This document shows positions 46,917-54,899 of a stretch of 64,000 bases of DNA, in pieces. Source of the stretch: Neiella marina (GTDB taxonomy: Bacteria; Pseudomonadota; Gammaproteobacteria; Enterobacterales; Neiellaceae); assembly GCF_002165625.1 (NCBI RefSeq), contig NZ_NGNS01000003.1, forward strand, positions 1 to 64,000, in the 5' to 3' direction. Made by a program: the position numbers and the translations under genes. The stretch's first letter is position 1. Each line of letters starts with the position of its first letter. Below the pieces are notes generated by a model. It made no database searches. It saw only the letters and a program-made list of their open reading frames with translations, and was not told the origin of the DNA.

Positions 46917-47786
46917 TTAGCCGCGGAATAAATTGCTGGGCAGACCTTGCGGACCCGGCTGACAAACAAATAGGCTGCCAGCCAGAGGAAAGTCGATAAG
47001 CTGCTGATCGGACATCAATAAGCGGGCCGTCGTAATGTACAAGTCGCGATAGTCTGCGCCGCCAAAACAAACGCTTGTCACATTTGGCGCCGGAACAGTG
47101 ATTTGTTCCACTAGCTGACCATCTGGCGCAAATCGACTGACCTTGCCACCACCGAAATGAGCAAGCCAAAGATGATCATCGGCATCCACGGTGATGCCGT
47201 CCGGGCAACCGTCTTCGAGGTCTAATTGGACAAACAATCGTTTATTGGAAAGATTAAAGTCAGCATCAACGTCAATGGCATAAACATGACGCTTGATGGT
47301 GTCATTGTGATACATAGTGCGGCCATCTGAGCTGAACGCGGGGCCATTACTAATGATGTAACCGCTATCGGCCTTGAGCAATTCGTGCTGTGCGGACAAC
47401 CGGTAAAGCGCGCCGGATTCATTCGTTTCGGTCTCATCCATCGAGCCGGCCCACAAATTTCCAGCGCCATCAACTTTAGCGTCATTAAAACGATTGTCTG
47501 GCATGTGCGCCTCAGGAAGCACTATTGGTTTGACCAGACCAATGTTCAGATCGATGGCAACGAAACCATTGCGATTAGTAGCAATAAACTCGCCTTTATT
47601 GCTGCGCGCGAGGGAAGTAATTTCTTCATCAAACTGCCAGACCTTTTGTTCGTCTGTTGCGGGAATATAACGTAGGATTTGATGTTGTTTAATGTCCAGC
47701 CAGTAGAGTGCTTGCTCTTGCTGATCCCAACAAGGCCCCTCTCCCAGTTTTGCTTGGTAACGCCATGCGAGTTTTAAATCGGTCAT
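46917..47786 (-). CDS. SMP-30/gluconolactonase-family sugar lactonase
   Basis: A 289-residue six-bladed propeller. The metal-binding Glu in LGEGPCWD near the N terminus, Asn in RFNDAKVDGAGN and Asp in PDGITVDADDHLWLAHFGGG match the SMP-30/gluconolactonase pattern. In this operon it should open xylono-lactone to xylonate. ATG 47786 follows AGGTGG that overlaps the stop of the preceding dehydrogenase gene; a GTG at 47795 is less likely. Cytoplasmic. Confidence 0.85.
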   Translation of the reverse strand: MTDLKLAWRYQAKLGEGPCWDQQEQALYWLDIKQHQILRYIPATDEQKVWQFDEEITSLARSNKGEFIATNRNGFVAIDLNIGLVKPIVLPEAHMPDNRFNDAKVDGAGNLWAGSMDETETNESGALYRLSAQHELLKADSGYIISNGPAFSSDGRTMYHNDTIKRHVYAIDVDADFNLSNKRLFVQLDLEDGCPDGITVDADDHLWLAHFGGGKVSRFAPDGQLVEQITVPAPNVTSVCFGGADYRDLYITTARLLMSDQQLIDFPLAGSLFVCQPGPQGLPSNLFRG

Positions 47787-47795
47787 GGATGCCAC

Positions 47796-48596
47796 CTAAT
47801 CTCTACCCGGAAATTCAGAGCTTTCGCCAATACCTTCACCACCAAGCCCTAAATAGCCACCATCAACAGGCAAGTCGGTACCGGTGATAAAACTAGCCTC
47901 TTGGCTGAGCAGAAACATCACCGCGCTGGCCACTTCCTCGGGATATCCGCAACGGCGAAGCATGTGATAGCTGCCCCATATCGGGCCGTACTTCTCTCGG
48001 TTGTAACCTGCGGCTTTGTCTACCTCACGGGTCCATATCCAGCCCGGAGAGATGCTATTGACGCGAATATTCTTAGGAGCCAAATCAAGCGCAGAACACT
48101 TGGTTAGCTGACCGACGGCGCCTTTCGCTGAGTTATAGGTCCAGCGTCCTGGTTGAGCGATATGGGCAGAGATACTGCTAATGTTGACGATAGCGCCACC
48201 GCCGGCCTTGGTCATGTACGGCGCAACGAATTGGGTCATCGCGGCAAAGGCCATCGGCCCAACTGTCAACGAGCGCAACCATTGCTCGCGAGTCGCTTCC
48301 AATCCTCCAGCAGTAAATGCAAACGCATTGTTGACCAGAAAATCGACGCCACCCATTTTGTTGCAAGCGTATTCAACCAACTGCCGACAGAACTTATCAT
48401 CCCCCATATCGCCATGGAGAAAGTGAACATCACCACCTTGACCACGCAACTCATCAACAGCATCAAGGCCAGATTGTTGCTCAATATCACTGATGGTGAT
48501 TTGGCACCCATGAGCAAGCAGTGACTCGACGCATGCCCTGCCAATACCTTGGGCACCTCCGGTGACAATGGCTCTTTTGCCGGCTAGTCCTCTCAT
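47796..48596 (-). CDS. SDR sugar 1-dehydrogenase (probable D-xylose dehydrogenase)
   Basis: A 266-residue classical SDR. TGGAQGIGRAC near 13-23 binds NAD(P); NNAFA, ISSIS and YNSAKGAVG (YxxxK) complete the site. First gene of the operon; GGGGAG is 6 bases before ATG 48596 (the frame is open to 48689). It should oxidise xylose, or possibly arabinose or galactose, to the lactone taken by the next gene. The length and C-terminal GG..GLGGEGIG tail are usual for sugar dehydrogenases of this class; the sugar is an inference. Confidence 0.82.
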   Translation of the reverse strand: MRGLAGKRAIVTGGAQGIGRACVESLLAHGCQITISDIEQQSGLDAVDELRGQGGDVHFLHGDMGDDKFCRQLVEYACNKMGGVDFLVNNAFAFTAGGLEATREQWLRSLTVGPMAFAAMTQFVAPYMTKAGGGAIVNISSISAHIAQPGRWTYNSAKGAVGQLTKCSALDLAPKNIRVNSISPGWIWTREVDKAAGYNREKYGPIWGSYHMLRRCGYPEEVASAVMFLLSQEASFITGTDLPVDGGYLGLGGEGIGESSEFPGRD

Positions 48597-49004
48597 CGTT
48601 CTCCCCTCTCCAGTCGCCCTATCGTTATTATTAGCTGCAGTTCTTTGCCTGCGACTTGTTACCGCAACAATATATGATTGCGTTAACAATGATATTAAAA
48701 ACAGCGCTCTCTAAAGTCATGCGCACGCACACACGCATGTCGCTTTTAAACCACACTTAAATTAATAAATGCACCGTTTCGGGGGGGCGAAAACTAATTA
48801 ATTTGAGAGCGCCGGAATAAACTGTTACCGTTAACAACTGTTAGTCAGCATAACGTTAAACCAACAATTTGTTAAAGCGCTAACGCTGGTTTTATCGAAA
48901 TGAAAATCAATATTGAGATCTGGACCAAATATTCATCAACTAACCGCTTTAGTCTCCAGAGAGACAAATAATTCCAACAATACCGCGCTGTTGAGGGCCC
49001 ATAT
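48597..49004. promoter_or_regulatory. Divergent control region of the xylan operon and the 2-hydroxyacid dehydrogenase
   Basis: A 408-base gap without a gene. It has several short palindromes of LacI-operator type: TTGTTACCGCAACAA (48656-48670, one mismatch), TGTTACCGTTAACA (48823-48836, one mismatched pair), TAACGTTA (48851-48858) and GTTAAAGCGCTAAC (48871-48884, loose). A small hairpin with a run of seven G lies at 48777-48792. Related sequence GTAAGCGTTAC occurs upstream of the xylanase at 51157. A sugar-responsive LacI-family regulator probably acts here, but which one is not visible. Confidence 0.5.
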
Positions 49005-49949
49005 ATGAAAGTAGTTGTGACAGACTGCACCTTTGAGTCATTTGCACATGAACAAGCAATGTGCGATCGCAATGGTTACGAACTGGCAATACATCAATGC
49101 CTTGGCGAACAGGAGTTAATAGACGCTGCTGCCGATGCCGATGCGCTCTTTGTTCAGTACGCCCAAATAACCGATAAGGTCATGGCCAACTTAAAACGCT
49201 GTAAGGTTATTGTTCGCTATGGGATTGGTGTCGATTCAATTGATTTGGATTCAGCTCAAAAGCATGGCATTGCCGTGTGCAATGTGCCCGATTATGGAAT
49301 ATCTGAAGTGGCAGAACATGCCGCATCACTAGCATTGTCGCTGGGGCGACATCTGCCTTGGTGGGATCAACAAATCCGAGCCGGTAACTGGCCAGCGAGC
49401 ACTGCAACCGCTCTGCATTCCTATTCTCAAATGACTGTTGCAATTGTAGGGGCTGGGCGAATCGGTAAGGCCTTGATTGAGCGCTTGCGGCCCTTCGGTT
49501 TTTCCTTCATTGCTTATGATCCCTTTATCGAGGCGGCAGAGTTAGCGGCACTCGGAATCAGTAAAGTGACCTTAGATGAAGCCTTTGTGCAAGGAGACAT
49601 TGTCAGTCTCCATCTGCCTTTGACGCCAGACACAGAACATTTGGTTAATCTTCAACGGCTACAACAAATGAAATCAAGCGCAGTGTTGATCAATACATCT
49701 CGTGGCGCTCTGGTGGATACTCATGCGCTTGCACAAGCTCTTAAACACGGCAGCATTGCCTTCGCCGGCATCGACGTTTTTGAGCAAGAACCACTGGCCG
49801 AAAATCACCCCCTTTATGCTTGTGACCGGGCATTTCTTTCGCCCCACATCGCATATTACAGCTTAGAAAGTGTTGCGCGGCTGCAGCAATATGCAGCCGA
49901 AGAAGTCGAACGAGCACTAAGCAATTACCCGCTTCGCTGTCCAGTTTAA
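49005..49949 (+). CDS. D-2-hydroxyacid dehydrogenase (CtBP-like subgroup)
   Basis: A 314-residue NAD-dependent enzyme of the D-isomer-specific 2-hydroxyacid dehydrogenase family. NAD motif AIVGAGRIGKAL near 147-158; catalytic Arg in INTSRGALVDT, Glu in DVFEQEPLAENHP and His in SPHIAYYS. The form VRYGIGVDSIDL points to the CtBP/phosphoglycerate-dehydrogenase-like group. It is divergent from the xylan operon and shares its control region, so it may reduce a 2-keto acid side product of pentose catabolism, such as glyoxylate or hydroxypyruvate. Substrate not readable. Confidence 0.8.
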   Translation: MKVVVTDCTFESFAHEQAMCDRNGYELAIHQCLGEQELIDAAADADALFVQYAQITDKVMANLKRCKVIVRYGIGVDSIDLDSAQKHGIAVCNVPDYGISEVAEHAASLALSLGRHLPWWDQQIRAGNWPASTATALHSYSQMTVAIVGAGRIGKALIERLRPFGFSFIAYDPFIEAAELAALGISKVTLDEAFVQGDIVSLHLPLTPDTEHLVNLQRLQQMKSSAVLINTSRGALVDTHALAQALKHGSIAFAGIDVFEQEPLAENHPLYACDRAFLSPHIAYYSLESVARLQQYAAEEVERALSNYPLRCPV

Positions 49950-49962
49950 TATCGCGACAAAA

Positions 49963-49982
49963 AAGCCCGCATCGGCGGGCTT
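49963..49982. terminator. Terminator between convergent genes
   Basis: AAGCCCGC (49963-49970), loop ATCG, GCGGGCTT (49975-49982). On the minus strand the stem runs into TTTTTTG, so it is a strong end for the xylanase; on the plus strand it ends the dehydrogenase gene but with a poor T-run. Confidence 0.85.
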
Positions 49983-49999
49983 GATTCGTCGGAACTCAG

Positions 50000-51133
50000 T
50001 TATTGTCGTTTCGCCATATCGATGAGTTGCTGCACTGCTGCTTTCGGCTGGTTGTCACGGTCAAACAACAACGGATAATCAGTCCGCCCCTGCATCGGCC
50101 AGTAATTGCGCCAGGATTGACCATCATTAACTCCCCAGAAAGTTACTCGGCTGATAGCGTCACGGTGACGCAAGAACATGGCAAACAGTTCAACATAGTA
50201 ATCATTCAGCTGTTTCAATTCAGCCTCAGGCATACCGTCGACGTATGGGTTTAGCTTTTCTTGTAGTGCTAAATCAATGCTGACGTCAGCACCCTGCTCT
50301 TGTTCTTCTGGGAATGGCAATACCGAGATATCTAATTCGGTGAACATAACCTTCACACCCAAAGCGGCAAAGGCTTTAACTGATGCTTCAAGCTCATTGA
50401 GATCCGGATAGCCAAGTCCATAGTGGCCCTGAATACCGACGCCATCAATACGGATACCGCGGCTCTGTAAATCTTTTACCATGTTTACTACGGCTTGGCG
50501 CTTAGCCGGCTTAAACAAGTTGTAGTCGTTGTAGTAAAGCTCAGCATGTGGCGCTACTTTATCGGCTAATTTGAACGTTTCCGCAACGTAATCATTGCCC
50601 AACGTTTGATACCATTTAGAGTCACGCCACGTACCATCATCATTAAACACTTCGTTAGCAACATCCCAACCTTGCACACGCTCGCCAAAGTGTTTGCCTA
50701 TTGTGGTCATATGGGTTTCTAGTCGTTGCAGTACTAGCTCCCTTGGGGCAAGCTCGCCTGCTTCGTCAGTAAACACCCAGTCAGGAGTTTGTTGATGCCA
50801 GAGCATGGTGTGACCAACAACGAAAATATCATTTGCTTGTGCCAGTGCGATCATTTGATCGGCAACATCGAAAGTGAACCTACCTTCCTCAGGCTGCAGC
50901 GACTCCCACTTCATTTCATTTTCAGCAGTGATCGTGTTGAAATGCTTATTCACTACAGCTAGGGCGCCTGGCTCGTAACCCAAAGCTTGAGGCTTGTTTA
51001 ACGCCCCACCGATCATAAAGTGGTTTTTATAGGCATCTTTGAGCCCTTCATCGCTAACGCTCGGTTGAATCGACTCACTGCAGCCCGACAACATCATTAT
51101 CAAGCTCAAAGCGCTCATTGCGGCAACTTTCAT
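50000..51133 (-). CDS. GH10 endo-1,4-beta-xylanase, lipoprotein
   Basis: A 377-residue retaining xylanase. Acid/base Glu161 is in WDVANEVF and nucleophile Glu266 in MFTELDIS; WHQQTPDW is the usual substrate-binding part. The signal has lipobox MLSGC (Cys18, Ser at +2), so it is probably anchored to the outer membrane and cuts xylan outside or in the periplasm. It feeds oligomers to the GPH transporter and GH43 enzyme next door. A palindrome close to the others in this block lies just upstream (51155-51168). Confidence 0.93.
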   Translation of the reverse strand: MKVAAMSALSLIMMLSGCSESIQPSVSDEGLKDAYKNHFMIGGALNKPQALGYEPGALAVVNKHFNTITAENEMKWESLQPEEGRFTFDVADQMIALAQANDIFVVGHTMLWHQQTPDWVFTDEAGELAPRELVLQRLETHMTTIGKHFGERVQGWDVANEVFNDDGTWRDSKWYQTLGNDYVAETFKLADKVAPHAELYYNDYNLFKPAKRQAVVNMVKDLQSRGIRIDGVGIQGHYGLGYPDLNELEASVKAFAALGVKVMFTELDISVLPFPEEQEQGADVSIDLALQEKLNPYVDGMPEAELKQLNDYYVELFAMFLRHRDAISRVTFWGVNDGQSWRNYWPMQGRTDYPLLFDRDNQPKAAVQQLIDMAKRQ

Positions 51134-51154
51134 ACGAACTGATCTCCATTAATT

Positions 51155-51168
51155 GTGTAAGCGTTACC
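51155..51168. promoter_or_regulatory. Putative LacI-type operator upstream of the xylanase
   Basis: GTAAGCGTTAC (51157-51167) is near-palindromic (9 of 11) within GTGTAAGCGTTACC. It lies 22-35 bases before the xylanase start codon and shares bases with TGTTACCGTTAACA in the divergent region of the xylan operon, which suggests one regulator for both. Confidence 0.5.
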
Positions 51169-51363
51169 TAGGTAGCAATCAATATTGCCGGTGGCGCTAA
51201 GTAACGATGCCTATTTAACTTATCAAGTTGTAGTCATTATGACTATATAAAAATTAAATGAACAAACACTGTAAGAAAATAATGTGATGTGACGCAGGCA
51301 AAGCATTAAGCGCAAGCACGACATCGCATAAAGGGATTAAAAGATTGGTAAAGAGAGTTCGAC

Positions 51364-51384
51364 TAGGCGGTTAAATGCCGCCTA
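51364..51384. terminator. Hairpin beyond pyrC 3' end
   Basis: TAGGCGG (51364-51370), loop TTAAATG, CCGCCTA (51378-51384). It is 24 bases past the pyrC stop on the minus strand, but the T-rich run is between gene and hairpin, not after it. Weak. Confidence 0.35.
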
Positions 51385-51407
51385 CCCGTTGAAACAAAAA
51401 ACTTCGG

Positions 51408-52445
51408 CTAGCGTTGCACTTGCCAATTGAGTGTTTGGCCTGCATAAAACGGCACCATGTCGTCACTGCCTACCTTGACTGATTCAGGCATTTGCCAAGG
51501 GTCTCGGACCAAAGTAACAGTTTTGTCGTTAACCGGCAGGCCGTAAAACTTGGGGCCATGAAGGCTAGCAAAGCCTTCCAGCTTGTCTAAACAACCAATA
51601 TCATCGAAAATGTGGGCATAAAGTTCTAGCGCAGCTGGCGCGCTGTAGCAACCAGCGCAGCCGCAGCTGCTCTCTTTTGCGTGTTTCAAATGAGGCGCTG
51701 AATCCGTACCCAAAAAGAACTTGTCGGAGCCCGTTGCAACCACTTCACGCAGGGCTTGTTGGTGGGTATTGCGTTTTAACACTGGTAAACAGTAGTTGTG
51801 CGGTTTCACGCCACCAACCAACAAATCATTACGGTTGTACATTAAATGCTGCGGTGTAATTGTCGCCCCCACATTGGCAGAGGTAGAGGCGACGAACTCT
51901 GCAGCATCGGCGGTGGTAATGTGTTCAAACACCACTTTCAGATTTGGGTTGTCAGCAACAATTTTGGTCATATGACGATCAATGAATTCTTTCTCACGAT
52001 CAAATACATCAATATGAGATTCGGTGACTTCGCCATGAACAAGCAGCAATATGCCCTGTTCTTCCATCGTTGCGAATGTCTCTTTTAGTAGTCCGAGATC
52101 AGTGACACCGTGAGCAGAATTTGTTGTCGCATTGGCAGGATATAGTTTACAGGCTTTAACCACACCTGCTTGCTTAGCCTCAACAATCATTTCTGGAGTG
52201 GTATGGTCAGTCAGATAAAGTGTCATCAAAGGTTCAAATGAATTACCTGCAGGCACACAGGATTTAATGCGCTGATAATAACTAATTGCTTCTTGAGCAG
52301 ATACCACGGGCGGTTGCAGGTTTGGCATTGCAATGGCGCGAGCAAAAACTGCTGCTGTTGCAGGTACCGCAGTTTGCATAATGGCATTATCACGCAGGTG
52401 AATGTGCCAATCATCGGGTTGGCGAATTGTCAGAGTTTGAGTCAC
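51408..52445 (-). CDS. pyrC: Dihydroorotase PyrC
   Basis: A 345-residue type II dihydroorotase of pyrimidine synthesis. Metal and substrate motifs: DWHIHLRDN near 15-23, ARAIAMPNLQPPV, the carboxylated Lys in CKLYPAN, HGE, and FFLGTDSAPHLKHAKESSCGCAGCY. Start: GTG at 52445, preceded by AGGAA, gives the E. coli-like N terminus (TQTLTIRQPDDWH); the ATG upstream at 52514 would add a tail without ribosome site. Not related in function to the xylan genes. Confidence 0.94.
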   Translation of the reverse strand: MTQTLTIRQPDDWHIHLRDNAIMQTAVPATAAVFARAIAMPNLQPPVVSAQEAISYYQRIKSCVPAGNSFEPLMTLYLTDHTTPEMIVEAKQAGVVKACKLYPANATTNSAHGVTDLGLLKETFATMEEQGILLLVHGEVTESHIDVFDREKEFIDRHMTKIVADNPNLKVVFEHITTADAAEFVASTSANVGATITPQHLMYNRNDLLVGGVKPHNYCLPVLKRNTHQQALREVVATGSDKFFLGTDSAPHLKHAKESSCGCAGCYSAPAALELYAHIFDDIGCLDKLEGFASLHGPKFYGLPVNDKTVTLVRDPWQMPESVKVGSDDMVPFYAGQTLNWQVQR

Positions 52446-52691
52446 GTATCGAAGTTCCTGTGATCGATAAAACTTGGAAGTGTTTGATGCCGCATAGTTT
52501 ATAACAAACGGCAACGGTTGGCAGCTTCAGCGCAGACAGAACCACCTTTAGCCAAGCCAATAACCTAAAACAGCGTGCGATCAAAACGTAATAGTTCGTG
52601 ATACTAATGTGATAAACATGTGACTCGGTCGGGATTTTCCTTTCATAGCTTTATAGCTAACCCAAACGGCAACAAAGAAAGGAAACCACTC

Positions 52692-53393
52692 ATGTTGAAA
52701 TCAACCTCAACAATCGCTGCGCTGCTCATGTCTGCTACTCCATTAATGGCATCTGCGCAGGTTATCGACGTCAAAATCACCAATCTAACCCAAGGGATCT
52801 ACTTCACCCCTATTCTTGCCACAGCCCATAGCCCAGAGTACAGCTTGTTCCAAGCCGGTCAAATGGCTAGCCCTGAATTACAAGCGATGGCTGAGGGAGG
52901 CGACATTGCCGGCCTTGTGTCGATTGCAGATTCTATTGGCGCAAGCTCACAAGCCAATCCGGCTGGCGGCTTACTAGCCCCCGCGAGCTACACCATGGTG
53001 ACGGATTGGGATACTGGCACTAATACTGCGCTGACAGTCGTTGCCATGCTATTGCCCACCAACGATGGTTTTGTCGGTCTAAACAGCTGGACCATTCCTG
53101 AGCAAGCCGGAACCTACACTGTGTATTTAAACGGCTACGACGCCGGCACCGAAGCTAATGATGAGATTGTTAACGGCGGCGGCATGCCTGGCGCACCTGG
53201 TATCCCAGCAAATCCTGGTGGCAATGGCGGTATGGGCGCAACTGGTGTGATTGCCGAGGAAGTCAACACCATGATCCATATCCACCCCGGTAATGTTGGC
53301 GATAGCGATCCAGAAGGTGGCATGAGTGATTTGGATAGCCGTATTCATCGTTGGCTTAACCCGGTTGCCAAACTAACCGTAACCGTCAAGTAA
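52692..53393 (+). CDS. Exported spondin-domain protein A
   Basis: A 233-residue protein with signal peptide about 1-22 (ending MASA). The mature part is one spondin-N-like domain: begins VIDVKITNLTQGIYFTPILATAH and ends IHRWLNPVAKLTVTVK, with HIHPGNVGD near 200. Between 160 and 190 is a Gly/Pro-rich loop (GGGMPGAPGIPANPGGNGG). Bacterial spondin domains are of unknown function; extracellular or periplasmic. ATG 52692 with AAAGGAAA before it. The next gene follows after 12 bases and encodes a related protein. Confidence 0.8.
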   Translation: MLKSTSTIAALLMSATPLMASAQVIDVKITNLTQGIYFTPILATAHSPEYSLFQAGQMASPELQAMAEGGDIAGLVSIADSIGASSQANPAGGLLAPASYTMVTDWDTGTNTALTVVAMLLPTNDGFVGLNSWTIPEQAGTYTVYLNGYDAGTEANDEIVNGGGMPGAPGIPANPGGNGGMGATGVIAEEVNTMIHIHPGNVGDSDPEGGMSDLDSRIHRWLNPVAKLTVTVK

Positions 53394-53405
53394 CGGGAGG
53401 CGACG

Positions 53406-54119
53406 ATGAACAATTACCTGGTAAGCGGTTTAGCAATCGCGACGTCTTTAGCCTTGGCTGGTTGTGGTGGTAGTAGCAATAACTCCGCTAGCACCCAAGA
53501 CACCGATATGGACATGACGCCCGTTTATGAATACCAAGTCACGGTGGTAAATCTCACGGCAGCGCAACCCTTTTCACCTTTAGCCGTGGTTTTACACGGC
53601 AGCGACCAGATGCTGTGGCGCATTGGTGAAGCCGCCTCAGATGGTATTGAGATGATGGCGGAAAGTGGCGACAACAGCGTATTGCTTGATGCCGTCGCTG
53701 GTCTCCCGGTCAGCGCTGGCGCCGGAATCATCATGCCCGGAACGAGTGAAACGGTGATGATCAGCACCGAAGATATGGCCATGATGCGTCTGACAGCAAC
53801 CACCATGTTGGTTAACACCAATGATGCTTTCGCGGGCGTAAACTCAGTCGATATTAGCGCCCTTGCAAATAATGAAAGCATGACTTGGTACCTCAATACC
53901 TATGATGCAGGCACCGAATTCAACAGCGAAACAGCGGCGTCAATTCCCGGACCTGCTGGTGGTGGTGAAGGTTTTTCTGCAATTCGTGACGACGTGATGA
54001 ATAAAATCAGCCGCCACCCCGGTCTGGTTACTCAAGCAGATGATTCTATGTCGGCTCTGTCGCCATGGCATCGCTTCGATTCAATCGTTGGCAAAGTCAC
54101 TGTCACCCGAATGAACTGA
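53406..54119 (+). CDS. Exported spondin-domain lipoprotein B
   Basis: A 237-residue lipoprotein: lipobox LALAGC (Cys20, Gly at +2). The mature part is a spondin-N-like domain (YQVTVVNLTAAQPFSPLAVVLHG ... HRFDSIVGKVTVTRMN), with the same overall order of motifs as the preceding gene (DAGTE.N, RHPGLVTQADD), so the two are divergent duplicates, one free and one lipid-anchored. GGAGG is 5 bases before the ATG. Probably outer-membrane- or inner-membrane-anchored in the periplasm. The two-component genes start 78 bases later. Confidence 0.8.
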   Translation: MNNYLVSGLAIATSLALAGCGGSSNNSASTQDTDMDMTPVYEYQVTVVNLTAAQPFSPLAVVLHGSDQMLWRIGEAASDGIEMMAESGDNSVLLDAVAGLPVSAGAGIIMPGTSETVMISTEDMAMMRLTATTMLVNTNDAFAGVNSVDISALANNESMTWYLNTYDAGTEFNSETAASIPGPAGGGEGFSAIRDDVMNKISRHPGLVTQADDSMSALSPWHRFDSIVGKVTVTRMN

Positions 54120-54197
54120 TGCCTGACCGTGCCATGCGTGAACTAACGCATGGCACCATCGTCTGCTTAGCGACCACAGCAACAGGGAGCAGCGGCG

Positions 54198-54899
54198 ATG
54201 AACGCTCGTATTCTGGTAATAGAAGATGACCATGACATTAATCAGCTGATCAGCATGAACCTGCAAGACTTAAATCATCAGGTAGATAGCTGTTCAGATG
54301 GCTCAAGCGGCTGGCGCCGCGCCCAGCAAGATGCTTACGATTTGATCGTATTGGATTTAATGTTGCCGGAAAAAGATGGCCTAGAGATCTGTCGTGATCT
54401 CCGTGCTCAGCAAAATGCCACACCAATCTTGATGGTCACCGCTCGGGATAGCGAGGCTGACCGTGTGGTAGGCCTTGAGATGGGTGCGGATGACTATCTG
54501 ACTAAGCCATTTAGTGTTCGGGAATTGCAAGCCCGAGTAAAGGCAATGCTGCGACGAATGGCAATGAATCAAGCAGCGCAACAAACGCCTGCTGCTGCCA
54601 AATTGACGTTTGGCGCACTGAGCATTGATAGCGCCAAACGAATTGTCTGTTGCCATGGCAAAGTCATTGAGTTGACCTCGACAGAATTTGATTTGTTGTA
54701 TCACATGGCGAGCAGCCCCGGCATGGTGTTTAGCCGCACTCAATTACTCGATCAAATATGGGGTTACAAACATTCAGGTTATGAGCACACAGTGAACTCT
54801 CATATTAACCGTCTTCGGACCAAACTTGAGGCCAATCCATCGCAACCGCAATATGTGATCACGGTGTGGGGCGTGGGCTACAAATTCAATGATGAGTAA
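54198..54899 (+). CDS. OmpR-family response regulator
   Basis: A 233-residue regulator. Receiver domain about 1-118 with phosphorylation Asp53 (LIVLDLMLPEKDG), the acidic pair DDHD near 10 and Lys in LTKPFSVREL; winged-helix domain about 130-230 (FSRTQLLDQIWGYKHSGYEHTVNSHINRLRTKLE). It overlaps the sensor kinase by 11 bases. The upstream spondin pair on the same strand, 78 bases away, may be the target. Closely resembles RstA/CpxR-type regulators. Confidence 0.92.
   Translation: MNARILVIEDDHDINQLISMNLQDLNHQVDSCSDGSSGWRRAQQDAYDLIVLDLMLPEKDGLEICRDLRAQQNATPILMVTARDSEADRVVGLEMGADDYLTKPFSVRELQARVKAMLRRMAMNQAAQQTPAAAKLTFGALSIDSAKRIVCCHGKVIELTSTEFDLLYHMASSPGMVFSRTQLLDQIWGYKHSGYEHTVNSHINRLRTKLEANPSQPQYVITVWGVGYKFNDE

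Noticed and set aside
48777-48792. Run of seven G as a possible quadruplex
   Set aside because: A single G tract cannot form a quadruplex; only a small hairpin is possible.
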